Of a DNA stretch of 64,000 nucleotides, positions 52,810 to 63,095 are shown one piece after another (within the stretch, counting starts at the first letter, position 1; each line of letters begins with the position of its first letter). The stretch lies in contig NZ_JBHLUE010000016.1 of the NCBI RefSeq assembly GCF_042434095.1, positions 124,001 to 188,000 of the forward strand. The letters are read 5' to 3'. The notes below the pieces were generated by a model that did no database searches, was not told the DNA's origin, and worked only from the letters and a program-made list of their open reading frames with translations. Source of the stretch: KBS50 sp042434095 (GTDB lineage Bacteria; Actinomycetota; Actinomycetes; Mycobacteriales; Micromonosporaceae). The translations under genes were made by a program, and so were the position numbers.

Positions 52810-54324
52810 GTGAATCCTCTGCGCGATCCGCAGGACCGCCGCCTGCCAAGGATTCCGGAGCCGTGCGCTCTGGTGATCTTCGGGGTGACCGGCGACCTGG
52901 CCCGGAAGAAGCTGCTACCGGCCGTGTACGACCTGGCCAACCGCGGTCTGCTGCCGCCCGGTTTCGTAGTGCTCGGTTTCGCCCGGCGGGACTGGGGCGA
53001 CGGCGACTTCGAGTCGCTGGCCTACGAGGCCGCCCGCAAGCACGCCCGGACGCCGTGGCGGGACGAGGTGTGGGCCCGGCTGATCGGCAACGTCAAGTTC
53101 GTGGGCGGCTCCTTCGACGACGACGCCGCGTTCGACCGGCTCGCCCAGACCCTCGACGACCTGCGCGACAGCCACGGCATCCAGGGCAACGCGGCGTTCT
53201 ACTTCTCCATCCCCCCGGCCGCGTTCCCGGTCGTGCTCAAGCAGCTCGCCCGCACCGGCATGGCCGACAACGCCAAGTCCGGGGGCTGGCGGCGGGTCGT
53301 CGTGGAGAAGCCGTTCGGCCACGACCTGCAGTCCGCCAAGGAGCTCAACGACCTGGTCGACGACGTCTTCACCCGGGAGGACGTCTTCCGCATCGACCAC
53401 TACCTGGGCAAGGAAACCGTCCAGAACATCATGGCGCTGCGGTTCGCCAACAACCTCTTCGAGCCGCTGTGGAACTCGAAGTACGTCGACTCGGTGCAGA
53501 TCACCATGGCCGAGGACGTCGGGATCGGCAGCCGGGCCGGCTTCTACGACTCGGCCGGCGCCGCCCGCGACGTGCTACAGAACCACCTGCTCCAACTGCT
53601 GGCGCTGGTGGCCATGGAGGAGCCGACGAGCTTCGACGCCGCCGAGATCCGGGCCGAGAAGCTCAAGGTGCTCCGGGCCATCAAGCTGCCCCAGGATCCG
53701 CACCTCGACACGGTCCGTGGCCAGTACCTGGCCGGTTGGGTGGCCGGCGAGCGCGCCGTCGGATACCACGAGGAGGAGGGCGTGCCGCCCGACTCCACCA
53801 CCGAGACGTACGTGGCCGTGAAGCTCGGCATCCAGAACCGGCGCTGGGCCGAGGTGCCGTTCTACATCCGGGCCGGCAAGCGGCTCCCCCGCCGGGTCAC
53901 CGAGGTGGCCATCATGTTCAAGAAGGCGCCGCACCTGCCGTTCAACGCCACCGACATGGAGATGCTGGGCAACAACCAGCTGGTCATCCGGGTGCAGCCG
54001 GACGAGGGCGTGGTGCTGAAGTTCGGCTCGAAGGTCCCGGGCACCACCATGGAGGTGCGGGACATCGCCATGGACTTCCAGTACGGCGAGGCGTTCACCG
54101 AGTCCAGCCCCGAGGCGTACGAGCGGCTGGTGCTGGACGTGCTGATCGGCGACCGGACGCTGTTCCCGGACGCCGCCGAGGTCGAGCAGAGCTGGCAGGT
54201 CATCGACCCGCTGGAGGAGGCCTGGCAGGGCACCAAGCCCGAGCCGTACCGGGCCGGTGAGTGGGGTCCGCGGGCCGCCGACGAGATGCTGGGCCGCGAG
54301 GGCCGGGCGTGGCGGCGGGCATGA
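52810..54324 (+). CDS. zwf: Glucose-6-phosphate 1-dehydrogenase
   Basis: 504 aa; oxidises glucose-6-phosphate with NADP+. Nucleotide-binding ALVIFGVTGDLARKKLLPA, VVVEKPFGHDL, the active-site RIDHYLGKETVQN and YIRAGKRLPRR are present. GTG 52810 is chosen because AAGGAGGAGG (52799-52808) is directly upstream; ATG 52777 overlaps that site. 35 bp after pgi. Confidence 0.96.
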   Translation: MNPLRDPQDRRLPRIPEPCALVIFGVTGDLARKKLLPAVYDLANRGLLPPGFVVLGFARRDWGDGDFESLAYEAARKHARTPWRDEVWARLIGNVKFVGGSFDDDAAFDRLAQTLDDLRDSHGIQGNAAFYFSIPPAAFPVVLKQLARTGMADNAKSGGWRRVVVEKPFGHDLQSAKELNDLVDDVFTREDVFRIDHYLGKETVQNIMALRFANNLFEPLWNSKYVDSVQITMAEDVGIGSRAGFYDSAGAARDVLQNHLLQLLALVAMEEPTSFDAAEIRAEKLKVLRAIKLPQDPHLDTVRGQYLAGWVAGERAVGYHEEEGVPPDSTTETYVAVKLGIQNRRWAEVPFYIRAGKRLPRRVTEVAIMFKKAPHLPFNATDMEMLGNNQLVIRVQPDEGVVLKFGSKVPGTTMEVRDIAMDFQYGEAFTESSPEAYERLVLDVLIGDRTLFPDAAEVEQSWQVIDPLEEAWQGTKPEPYRAGEWGPRAADEMLGREGRAWRRA

Positions 54325-54352
54325 AGCCGAACGAGCGAACCTGGAGGATCCA

Positions 54353-55480
54353 TTGATCGGCCTGTGGGACACCACCGGCAACGACGTGGTCAAGGCGCTG
54401 GCCGCCGAGCGGCGCAGCGCCGGCGGGGTGGCCAGCGGGATGGCCCTCACGTTGATCGTCGTGGTGGATGAGAAGCGGGTCCGGGAGGCCGAGGCCGCCG
54501 CCACCGTGGCGGCCGCCGCGCACCCGTGCCGGCTGCTGGTGGTCGTCCGCTCGGACGTGGAGCGGGACCGCAACCGGCTGGACGCGGAGATCGTGGTGGG
54601 CGGCCGGCTCGGCCCGTGCGAGGCCGTGGTGATGCGGATGTACGGCCGGCTGGCCCTGCACGCCGAGTCGGTGGTCATGCCGCTGCTCGTGCCGGACGTG
54701 CCGGTGGTCACCTGGTGGCACGGCGAGCCGCCGGACCGGATCGCCAACGACTACCTGGGCGTGGTGGCCGACCGCCGGATCACCGACTCGGCGCAGGCCA
54801 AGGACCCGATCGCCGCGCTGCACCAGCGGGCCGAGGACTACGCGCCGGGCGACAGCGACCTGGCGTGGACCCGGATCACCCCGTGGCGCACCCTGGTGGC
54901 CGGCGCCTTCGACGCCCGGGCCGCCGAGGTGACCGAGGCGGACGTGGTGGCGCCGCCGAGCGACCCGACGGCCGCGCTGATGTGCGGCTGGCTGAAGGCC
55001 CGGCTCGGCATCGACCCGACCTGGCAGCGCACCGACGAGTTCCCGCGGATGCGGTCGGTGCGGCTGCGCTGCGCCAACGGCGACGAGCTGGAGCTGGTCC
55101 GGGAGGACTCGATGGCCACGTTCCGCCGCACCGGGCAGGACGACCGGCACCTCCCGCTGGTCCGCCGGCCGCTCGGCGACGAGCTGGCCGAGGAGCTGCG
55201 CCGGCTCGACGCCGACCAGGTGTACGCGGAGGCGCTGTGCGGGCTGACCGGCATCCAGGGGCTGGATAGGCGGTCGCGGGAGCGGGTGCACATCTGGAAG
55301 GACCCGGCCACCGCCGAGCGCGCCGAGGCCGGTGTGAGCGCCCATGCCGGCCCCACCGGGCAGGCCGCCGGCGGCAAGCCCACCGGAAAGGCCGCCGGCG
55401 GCAAGCCCACCGGAAAGGCCGCCGGCGGCAAGCCGACCGGGGGCGCCGCGGGCGCCGGTCCCGTCGGGCAGAAAGCGTGA
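54353..55480 (+). CDS. opcA: Glucose-6-phosphate dehydrogenase assembly protein OpcA, TTG start
   Basis: 375 aa. Activates Zwf in actinobacteria and cyanobacteria. LIGLWDTTGNDVVKALAAER at the start, LHAESVVMPLLVPDVPVVTWWHG and ALCGLTGIQGLDRRSRERVHI are typical. TTG 54353 is the only start at proper distance (5 nt) from GGAGG (54343-54347). The last 45 residues carry three AAGGKPTGK repeats, a Lys/Gly extension encoded by 27-nt tandem units at about 55365-55445. The pgl start overlaps its stop (GTGA). Confidence 0.93.
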   Translation: MIGLWDTTGNDVVKALAAERRSAGGVASGMALTLIVVVDEKRVREAEAAATVAAAAHPCRLLVVVRSDVERDRNRLDAEIVVGGRLGPCEAVVMRMYGRLALHAESVVMPLLVPDVPVVTWWHGEPPDRIANDYLGVVADRRITDSAQAKDPIAALHQRAEDYAPGDSDLAWTRITPWRTLVAGAFDARAAEVTEADVVAPPSDPTAALMCGWLKARLGIDPTWQRTDEFPRMRSVRLRCANGDELELVREDSMATFRRTGQDDRHLPLVRRPLGDELAEELRRLDADQVYAEALCGLTGIQGLDRRSRERVHIWKDPATAERAEAGVSAHAGPTGQAAGGKPTGKAAGGKPTGKAAGGKPTGGAAGAGPVGQKA

Positions 55481-56250
55481 ACGGCGAGACGAGCGTCGTC
55501 GTGCACGCCGAGCCGGACGTTCTGGCCCAGGCGGTGGCCGCGCGGCTGATCGTGGCCCTGATCGACGCTCAGGCGGCCCGCGGTGAGGCCAGCGTGGTGC
55601 TCACCGGGGGGCGGGTGGCCTCGGCCGTTTACCGGGCCATCCGCGAGCTGCCGGCCCGGGACGCGGTGGACTGGCGGCGGGTGGACCTGTGGTGGGGCGA
55701 CGAGCGCTTCGTGCCGGCCGGGGATCCGGACCGGAACGACGCCCAGGCCCGCGCCGCGCTGCTCGACGCGCTGCCGCTGGACCCGGCCCGGGTGCACCCG
55801 ATGCCGGCCGCGGACGGACCGGCGGGCAACGATCCGGAAGCCGCCGCGGCCGCGTACGCCGCGGAGCTGGCCGCCGCGGCCAAGCCGGGCACGGCCGCCC
55901 TCCCCCACTTCGACGTGCTGCTGCTCGGGGTGGGTGAGGACGGGCACGTGGCCTCGGTGTTCCCCGAGCACCCCGTGGCGTACGAGTCCCGGCCGGTGAG
56001 CGCGGTCCGGGGCAGTCCGAAGCCACCGCCGGTGCGGCTCACCCTCACCCTGCCGGCCATCAACACGGCCGACCAGGTGTGGCTGGTGGCCGCCGGACCG
56101 GACAAGGCCCGACCGGTCGGCATGGCGCTGGCCGGGGCCGGCCCGGTGCAGCTGCCCGCCGCCGGCGTGGCGGGGCTGAGCCGTACCCTCTGGTTGTTGG
56201 ACCGGGAGGCGGCCGCCGAGGTCAAGCCGCGGTTCCGCAGCCTGCGCTGA
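55477..56250 (+). CDS. pgl: 6-Phosphogluconolactonase
   Basis: 257 aa, NagB/RpiA-like fold; hydrolyses 6-phosphogluconolactone. VVLTGGRVASAVYRAI, LWWGDERFVPAGDPDRN, LLLGVGEDGHVASVFPEHP and GPDKARPVGMAL are intact. GTG 55477 overlaps the opcA stop by 4 nt. Last gene of the pentose-phosphate operon. Confidence 0.95.
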   Translation: MNGETSVVVHAEPDVLAQAVAARLIVALIDAQAARGEASVVLTGGRVASAVYRAIRELPARDAVDWRRVDLWWGDERFVPAGDPDRNDAQARAALLDALPLDPARVHPMPAADGPAGNDPEAAAAAYAAELAAAAKPGTAALPHFDVLLLGVGEDGHVASVFPEHPVAYESRPVSAVRGSPKPPPVRLTLTLPAINTADQVWLVAAGPDKARPVGMALAGAGPVQLPAAGVAGLSRTLWLLDREAAAEVKPRFRSLR

Positions 56251-56265
56251 TCCCCGCTGCGGGTC

Positions 56266-56372
56266 CGGCCGGACCCGCCGGCCGGGACCCGCCGGCCGGG
56301 ACCCGCCGGCCGGGACCCGCCGGCCGGGACCCGCCGGCCGGGGCCCGCGGGCCGGGACCCGCGGGCCGGCGC
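56266..56372. repeat. 14-bp tandem repeat, about seven copies
   Basis: GGGACCCGCCGGCC is repeated with exact 14-nt period and then degrades to GGGACCCGCGGGCC. It fills the 158-bp gap between pgl and the methyltransferase gene. Each unit contains CCGGCCGG-type self-complementary parts, so the array could fold and may weaken read-through. No gene seen. Confidence 0.85.
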
Positions 56373-56408
56373 CGGGGATAGCGCGGCCGGGCCGGGGTAA
56401 AGCCGGGA

Positions 56409-57164
56409 ATGCTCGGAGAACTCCTCGCGGACCCGTCGATGTCGAGGCTGCGCCGCTCGCTGACCCTGTCGTACGCCGATCCGGCCGTGGGCGCCGGCCT
56501 GGACGCCCTCTACGCGGACTTCGTCCGGCCCGGTGACCTCGTCTTCGACCTCGGCGCGCACGTGGGTGACCGGACCGGCAGCTTCCGCCGGCTCGGGGCC
56601 CGGGTGGTGGCCGTGGAGCCGCAGCCGCTGTGCGTCCGTGCCCTGCGCGCCCTCTATGGGCCCGACGACCGGGTGACGGTGGTCGAGGCGGCCTGCGGGG
56701 CGCGACCCGGACGGACCCGGCTGCACGTCAACTCGGTCAACCCCACGGTCTCCACGGCGTCGCCGCACTTCGTCCGGGCCGCGCACGGCGCGGACGGCTG
56801 GCGGCACGAGGTGTGGGACGAGGAGCTCGAGGTGCCGCTGGTCACCGTCGACGGGCTGATCGACCGGTTCGGCGTACCGGCGTTTGTCAAGATCGATGTC
56901 GAGGGCCTGGAGGATCAGGTGCTGGCCGGGCTGACCCGGCCGCTGGCGGCGCTCTCCTTCGAGATCACCACGATCCAGCGCGAGCTGGCCGTGACCTGCC
57001 TGTCCCGGCTCACCGGCCTCGGGTTCGCGCGCTTCAACCTGGCGCTCGGTGACGCGATGTCGCTGGCGCCGGACGACTGGCGCTCGGCCGCGGAGCTGGC
57101 CGCGTGCCTGCGGGCCCTGCCGGACGAGGCAAACTCCGGGGACGTCTACTGCCGCCCGGCCTGA
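56409..57164 (+). CDS. FkbM-family SAM-dependent methyltransferase
   Basis: 251 aa. Rossmann SAM-binding part DLVFDLGAHVGDRTGSFRRL and VVAVEPQPLCV; the FkbM hallmark FVKIDVEGLEDQVLAGL near residue 165; FEITTIQRELAV follows. FkbM-type enzymes methylate hydroxyl groups of sugars or secondary metabolites. ATG 56409 with only a weak GGGA upstream. It stands between the conserved pgl and secG blocks and is convergent with secG. Confidence 0.85.
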   Translation: MLGELLADPSMSRLRRSLTLSYADPAVGAGLDALYADFVRPGDLVFDLGAHVGDRTGSFRRLGARVVAVEPQPLCVRALRALYGPDDRVTVVEAACGARPGRTRLHVNSVNPTVSTASPHFVRAAHGADGWRHEVWDEELEVPLVTVDGLIDRFGVPAFVKIDVEGLEDQVLAGLTRPLAALSFEITTIQRELAVTCLSRLTGLGFARFNLALGDAMSLAPDDWRSAAELAACLRALPDEANSGDVYCRPA

Positions 57165-57246
57165 CCCGGAGCTGAATCCCATCATTCCGGACGATCCCCT
57201 CAGAACTCCGGCGAGGAACGCGCGCCGTCCGCAACCTCAACGCGAA

Positions 57247-57278
57247 CCGCGCGCGGCCCCAGAGGGGGCCGCGCGCGG
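57247..57278. terminator. Perfect 14-bp hairpin terminator
   Basis: CCGCGCGCGGCCCC (57247-57260), loop AGAG, then GGGGCCGCGCGCGG (57265-57278). Between the convergent FkbM gene and secG, so probably a bidirectional terminator. No U-run, as usual in this lineage. Confidence 0.8.
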
Positions 57279-57303
57279 CGCACGATGACGGGAGAAGCGC
57301 CGG

Positions 57304-57567
57304 TCAGGACGTCCCGGCCGCCATCTGCAGCTTGAGCCAGAGACCGATGCCGACGATGCAGGCGAACCAGACAATGCCCACCAGGACCGTGTATCGGTCC
57401 AGGTTCTTCTCGGCGATCGACGAACCGGCCAGGCTGGAGCTGACCCCGCCGCCGAACATGCTCGACAGCCCGCCGCCCTTGCCGCGGTGCAGCAGGATGA
57501 GCAGGGTCAGCAGCACGCTCGTGATCAGCAGCAACACGACCATCGTGTACGCGAACCAAAGAGGCAT
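57304..57567 (-). CDS. secG: Preprotein translocase subunit SecG
   Basis: 87-aa membrane protein of the SecYEG channel. Two hydrophobic segments (MVVLLLITSVLLTLLILL and VLVGIVWFACIVGIGLWL) flank the conserved RGKGGGLSSMFGGG loop. Follows tpiA by 94 bp on the same strand, the usual actinobacterial order. Confidence 0.94.
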   Translation of the reverse strand: MPLWFAYTMVVLLLITSVLLTLLILLHRGKGGGLSSMFGGGVSSSLAGSSIAEKNLDRYTVLVGIVWFACIVGIGLWLKLQMAAGTS

Positions 57568-57661
57568 GGTGTCGGGTTTGTCCTCTCGTTCCGATCCTCG
57601 CCCGGGCGTCGACCTCGTAGCGGCACCGACCTGCGGGCGGGCCCGTCAAGGATAGCGGCCG

Positions 57662-58453
57662 TCACCGGGCGATGTGCTCCGGGAACCGGCAGATGTTCGC
57701 GAACTCCTCGGCGTCGAGGCTCGCCCCGCCGACCAGGCCACCGTCCACGTCCGGCTGGGCCATGATCGCCGCGATGTTGTTGGCCTTCACCGAGCCGCCG
57801 TACAGCACCCGGACCCGGTCCGCGGTGGCCTGGTCGAACGTCTCGGCGATCCGCCGCCGGACCTCGCCGCACACCTCCTGGGCGTTCTCCGGCGTGGCCG
57901 TCTTGCCCGTGCCGATCGCCCAGACCGGCTCGTACGCGACCACCACCCGGGCCACCTGCTCGGCCGTGAGGCCGCGCAGCGCCGCGTCGAGCTGGTCGCA
58001 GCAGTGCGGTACGTGCCGCAGCTCCTCGCGGACCTCCAGCCCCTCGCCCACGCAGAGGATCGGGGTGATGTCGTTCGCCAGGGCGGCCGCCACCTTCGCG
58101 TTGATCAACGCGTCGTCCTCGTAGTGCTGGGCGCGCCGCTCCGAGTGCCCCACCACCACGTACGAGCAGCCGAGCTTGGCGAGCATGGCGCCGGAGATGT
58201 CCCCGGTGTACGCGCCGGCCTGGTACGGCGAGAGATCCTGCGCGCCGTAGCCGATCTTCAGCTTGTCGCCGTCGATCACGGTCTGCACGCTGCGCAGATC
58301 GGTGAACGGCGGCAGCACCACCGTCTCCACGGCCTCGAGCTGCTGCTCGTTGAGGCTGAACGCCAACTTCTGGACCAGCGCGATGGCCTCCAGATGGTTG
58401 AGGTTCATCTTCCAGTTGCCGGCCATCAGCGGCCGGCGCGTCTCGGTGGCCAT
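57662..58453 (-). CDS. tpiA: Triosephosphate isomerase
   Basis: 263 aa. NWKMNLNHLEA with the active Lys, VVVGHSERR with His, VVAYEPVWAIGTGKTATPE with Glu, and LYGGSVKANN phosphate-binding loop. ATG 58453 overlaps the pgk stop by one base (TGATG). Confidence 0.96.
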   Translation of the reverse strand: MATETRRPLMAGNWKMNLNHLEAIALVQKLAFSLNEQQLEAVETVVLPPFTDLRSVQTVIDGDKLKIGYGAQDLSPYQAGAYTGDISGAMLAKLGCSYVVVGHSERRAQHYEDDALINAKVAAALANDITPILCVGEGLEVREELRHVPHCCDQLDAALRGLTAEQVARVVVAYEPVWAIGTGKTATPENAQEVCGEVRRRIAETFDQATADRVRVLYGGSVKANNIAAIMAQPDVDGGLVGGASLDAEEFANICRFPEHIAR

Positions 58454-59652
58454 CACTTCTCCAGGGCCACGACGCCGGGGAGGGGCTTGCCCTCCAGGTA
58501 TTCCAGCGACGCCCCGCCGCCGGTGGAGATGTGGTCGAAGGCGGACTCGTCGAGCCCCAACGCCCGCACGGCCGCCGCCGAGTCACCCCCGCCCACCACG
58601 GTGAAGCCCTTGACCCCGGCGATGGCCTCGGCCACGCCCTTGGTGCCGGCCGCGAACGCCGGCATCTCGAACACGCCCATCGGGCCGTTCCAGAACACCG
58701 TACGGGCGCCCTCGATCTCGGCCGCGAACGCCGCCACGGTACGCGGGCCCACGTCCAGGCCCACCCGGTCGTGCGGGATGGCCTCGGCCGGTACGACGTC
58801 GTGCGTGGCGTCCGGCGCGAACGCCGTGGCCGCCACCACGTCCGCCGGCAGCAGGATCTTGCCCTCGGCCCGCTCCAGCAGGTCGCGGCAGGTGTCCAGC
58901 ATCTCCTCCTGGAGCAGCGAGGTGCCGATCTGGTGGCCCTGCGCCTTGAGGAAGGTGAAGCACATGCCGCCGCCGATCAGCAGCCGATCCACCTTGGGCA
59001 GCAGCGCCTCGATGACGGCCAGCTTGTCGGAGACCTTGGAGCCGCCCAGCACCACCACGTACGGCCGCTCGGGGTCGCCGGTGAGCCGGGACAGCACCTC
59101 CACCTCGCGCAGCACCAGCCGGCCGGCGAAGTGCGGCAGCCGCTCGGGCACGTCGTACACGCTGGCGTGCTTGCGGTGCACGGCGCCGAACGCGTCGTCC
59201 ACGTACGCCTCACCGAACGCGGCGAGCTGGTCCGCGAAGGCCCCCCGCTCGGCGGCGTCCTTGCTGGTCTCCCCCGCGTTGAAGCGGAGGTTCTCCAGCA
59301 GCGCCACCTCGCCGGAGGCCAACGCCTCGACGGCGGCCCGGGCCGAGTCGCCCACGGTGTCCGCGGCGAACGTCACCGGCGAGCCGAGCAGCTCGCCGAG
59401 CCGCCCGGCCACCGGGGCGAGGCTGTACTGCGGGTCGGGCTCGCCCTTGGGCCGGCCCAGGTGCGAGCAGACCACGATGGCCGCGCCCGCGTCCCGCAGG
59501 GCCGTGAGGGTCGGCAGCACCGCCCGGATCCGGCCGTCATCGGTGATGGCGCCGGACTGCTTGTCGAGGGGCACGTTCAGGTCGGCGCGCACCAGCACGC
59601 GCCGACCCGACACCCCCTCGGCGAGCAGGTCGTCGAGGTTCTTGATGCTCAC
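58453..59652 (-). CDS. pgk: Phosphoglycerate kinase
   Basis: 399 aa. VRADLNVPLDK, SHLGRPKGEPD, YVVVLGGSKVSDKLAVIE, GPMGVFE and GGGDSAAAV are intact. Starts 52 bp after gap; overlaps tpiA by one base. Confidence 0.96.
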   Translation of the reverse strand: MSIKNLDDLLAEGVSGRRVLVRADLNVPLDKQSGAITDDGRIRAVLPTLTALRDAGAAIVVCSHLGRPKGEPDPQYSLAPVAGRLGELLGSPVTFAADTVGDSARAAVEALASGEVALLENLRFNAGETSKDAAERGAFADQLAAFGEAYVDDAFGAVHRKHASVYDVPERLPHFAGRLVLREVEVLSRLTGDPERPYVVVLGGSKVSDKLAVIEALLPKVDRLLIGGGMCFTFLKAQGHQIGTSLLQEEMLDTCRDLLERAEGKILLPADVVAATAFAPDATHDVVPAEAIPHDRVGLDVGPRTVAAFAAEIEGARTVFWNGPMGVFEMPAFAAGTKGVAEAIAGVKGFTVVGGGDSAAAVRALGLDESAFDHISTGGGASLEYLEGKPLPGVVALEK

Positions 59653-59704
59653 AGAGTCAGCTCTCCGTTCGCGACTGCGGGGCTCGCAAGCTCACTCCTC
59701 GCGC

Positions 59705-60709
<1,005 letters not shown>

Positions 60710-60900
60710 AGGTCCCATCTCCTCGCAATCTGGTCCGCCAGCGTCGCGATCCTCCGGGCCCGCGGCGATGCCGCCGACCGGGTGGAACCCACCGCTGCTG
60801 GTCATCTCGGCCGCCTCGCCGCGGTCGGAATGACCCGGACCGCCCGAGGCGGCACGCACGGCGAGGAAGCCCATCCGTCGGCCTCGTCGCCGTACGCTGC

Positions 60901-60917
60901 GACCCTATCGGAGCGCG
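60901..60917 (-). promoter_or_regulatory. Candidate gap promoter sharing the tkt -10 region
   Basis: On the minus strand CGCGCTCCGATAGGGTC contains TAGGGT (60907-60902). It matches CGCGCTCGATAGGGTC before tkt except for one extra C. It lies about 190 nt upstream of the gap start, so the transcript would have a long leader. No clear -35 box is seen. Confidence 0.45.
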
Positions 60918-60968
60918 GGCCGTCGCGCTGCGCTGGGGCACAATCCGTGCCTGGGAGCGCTTCGCGGA

Positions 60969-61949
60969 TCAGACCACCAGCATGTCCGGGGTGACGGCCG
61001 CCTCGGTGTCCGGGATGCCGAGGTCCCGGGCGCGCTTGTCGGCCAGCGCGAGCAGCCGCCGGATCCGGCCGGCGATGGCGTCCTTGGTCAGCGGCGGGTC
61101 GGCCAGCGCGCCCAGTTCCTCCAGGGACGCCTGCCGGTGCTCCAACCGCAGCTGGCCGGCCGAGGTGAGATGGTTGGGCGCGTCGTCGGCGAGGATCTCC
61201 AGCGCCCGGGTCACCCGGGCGGCCGCCGCCACCGCGGCCCGGGCCGAGCGCCGCAGGTTGGCGTCGTCGAAGTTGGCCAGCCGGTTGGCGGTGGCCCGCA
61301 CCTCCCGGCGTACCCGACGCTCCTCCCAGGCCAGCACGCTGGAATGCGCGCCGATCCGGGTGAGCAGCGCGGCGATCGCGTCGCCGTCCTTGACCACCAC
61401 CCGGTCCACCCCGCGCACCTCCCGGGCCTTGGCGGCGATGCCGATCCGGCGGGCCGCGCCCACCAAGGCCAGCGCCGACTCGGGACCGGGGCAGGTGATC
61501 TCCAACGCGCTGGACCGGCCCGGCTCGGTGAGCGAGCCGTGCGCCATGAAGGCGCCGCGCCAGGCGGCCACCGCGCAGCAGACGCTGGCCGCCACCACGT
61601 GCGGCGGCAGGCCGCGCACGGGCCGGCCGCGCACGTCGAGCAGGCCGGTCTGCCGGGCCAGCGCCTCGCCGTCCTTCACCACCCGCACGATGTAGTGGCT
61701 GCCCTTGCGCAGCCCGCCGGAGGCGAGCACGTGAATCTCGCTGGAGTAGCCGTACACCTCGGCGATCTCCCGGCGCAGCCGCCGGGCCACCGCCCCGGTG
61801 TCCAGCTCCGCCTCCACGACGACCCGGCCGGAGACGATGTGCAGACCGCCCGCGAACCGCAGCAGGGCCGCCATCTCGGCCCGCCGACAGCAGGGCTTGG
61901 GCACGTCAACCCGGCTGAGCTCGTCCTTGACCGCCGCCGTCATCGCCAT
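60969..61949 (-). CDS. whiA: Sporulation regulator WhiA
   Basis: 326-aa DNA-binding protein with a degenerate LAGLIDADG homing-endonuclease fold and a C-terminal HTH. Starts MAMTAAVKDELSRVDV, contains CCRRAEMAALLRFAGGLHI, and ends ELGALADPPLTKDAIAGRIRRLL (read in parts). Works with WhiB in sporulation septation in actinomycetes. ATG 61949 with GAGGTGA upstream. Between yvcK and gap as in relatives. Confidence 0.95.
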   Translation of the reverse strand: MAMTAAVKDELSRVDVPKPCCRRAEMAALLRFAGGLHIVSGRVVVEAELDTGAVARRLRREIAEVYGYSSEIHVLASGGLRKGSHYIVRVVKDGEALARQTGLLDVRGRPVRGLPPHVVAASVCCAVAAWRGAFMAHGSLTEPGRSSALEITCPGPESALALVGAARRIGIAAKAREVRGVDRVVVKDGDAIAALLTRIGAHSSVLAWEERRVRREVRATANRLANFDDANLRRSARAAVAAAARVTRALEILADDAPNHLTSAGQLRLEHRQASLEELGALADPPLTKDAIAGRIRRLLALADKRARDLGIPDTEAAVTPDMLVV

Positions 61950-62003
61950 CGTGTTGTCACCTCGTGTGGCCCGTTCCGGCATGCTGCCGGAATTCGTACG
62001 TGC

Positions 62004-63095
62004 TTAACGATCGGCGCCCAGGAGAGGCACCAGCGCGGCTCCCAGCGCCGACGGGTCGTGCCGGGGGGCGCCGTCCGGGACGGCGACCGGGGCGAGCACG
62101 AGCCGGGCGCCCAGTGATTCTGCCGCACGCTCGACCGGTTCGGGATCGCCGACCGCCTTGGCGTCGGCGAGAACCAGGTCGACCGTGAGGTCCGGCAGGT
62201 ACCAGCGCAGCGCCGCGAGGTGGTCCGCGACCGACAATCCGAGGGTCTCCTTCTCCGCCGCCAGGTTGAGCGTGACCAGCCGTCTGGCCGGGCTGGCGAC
62301 GATCGCGGCGGCCAACTCGGGCACCAACAGGTGCGGGATGACACTCGTGTACCAACTGCCCGGTCCGAAGATCAGCCAGTCGGCCTCGGCCACCGCCGCG
62401 AGGGCCTGCGGACAGGCCGGCGGGGCAACCGGCGACAGACTCAACGACTCGACCCGCCCTCGGGTTACGGCCACGGCATGCTGCCCGCGTACGGTGACCG
62501 CCTCGGCCGGGCGAGCCGGATCCATCCCCCGGACGACCGCCTCGATCCCCACCGGCTCGCAGGACATCGGCAGCACCCGGCCGATCGCGCCGAGCATCGC
62601 GCCGGCATGGTCGAGCGCCGCCACCGGGTCCCCCAGCAGCTCCATGAGACCGCACAGCACCAGGTTGCCCACCGCGTGCCCGGCCAGCGGATCGGCGGGG
62701 CCGGCACCACCCGCCGCGACGCCGGCGCCACCCGCGGCAGGGCCGGCGCCGGGGCCCGGGCCGGCCGTCCCGCTCGGACCGGCGCCCGCGGCGCCCGGGC
62801 CGCCGGCGGCGAAGCGGTGCTGGAACAGGTCGGCACTGCGCCGGGTGATCGGATGGTCCGCGGCCAGCGCGGCGAGCGCCTGGCGCAGATCACCCGGCGG
62901 CAGGGCGCCGCGCTCGGCCCGCAGCCGCCCGCTCGACCCGCCGTCGTCGCCCACCGTCACCACGGCGGTGATGTCCAGATCCAGCTCCGGCGCGCAGCGC
63001 CGCAGGGCGCGCAGCGACGCGGACAGCCCGTGGCCGCCACCGAACGCCACCACCCGACGCGCCGCCCGGACCTCCGGTTGCCGGCCCGCCGTCAT
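62004..63095 (-). CDS. yvcK: YvcK/CofD-like gluconeogenesis factor
   Basis: 363 aa. RVVAFGGGHGLSASLRALRR and VTVGDDGGSSGRLRAERG open the protein; NLVLCGLMELLGD, IFGPGSWYTSVIPHLLVPELA and LNLAAEKETLGLSVADHL follow. Linked to carbon metabolism and cell-shape control in other Gram-positives. Residues of about 97-135 are a Gly/Ala/Pro low-complexity insert (GPGPGAGPAAGGAGVAAGG) absent from most homologues. ATG 63095 overlaps the rapZ stop (ATGA). Confidence 0.94.
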   Translation of the reverse strand: MTAGRQPEVRAARRVVAFGGGHGLSASLRALRRCAPELDLDITAVVTVGDDGGSSGRLRAERGALPPGDLRQALAALAADHPITRRSADLFQHRFAAGGPGAAGAGPSGTAGPGPGAGPAAGGAGVAAGGAGPADPLAGHAVGNLVLCGLMELLGDPVAALDHAGAMLGAIGRVLPMSCEPVGIEAVVRGMDPARPAEAVTVRGQHAVAVTRGRVESLSLSPVAPPACPQALAAVAEADWLIFGPGSWYTSVIPHLLVPELAAAIVASPARRLVTLNLAAEKETLGLSVADHLAALRWYLPDLTVDLVLADAKAVGDPEPVERAAESLGARLVLAPVAVPDGAPRHDPSALGAALVPLLGADR

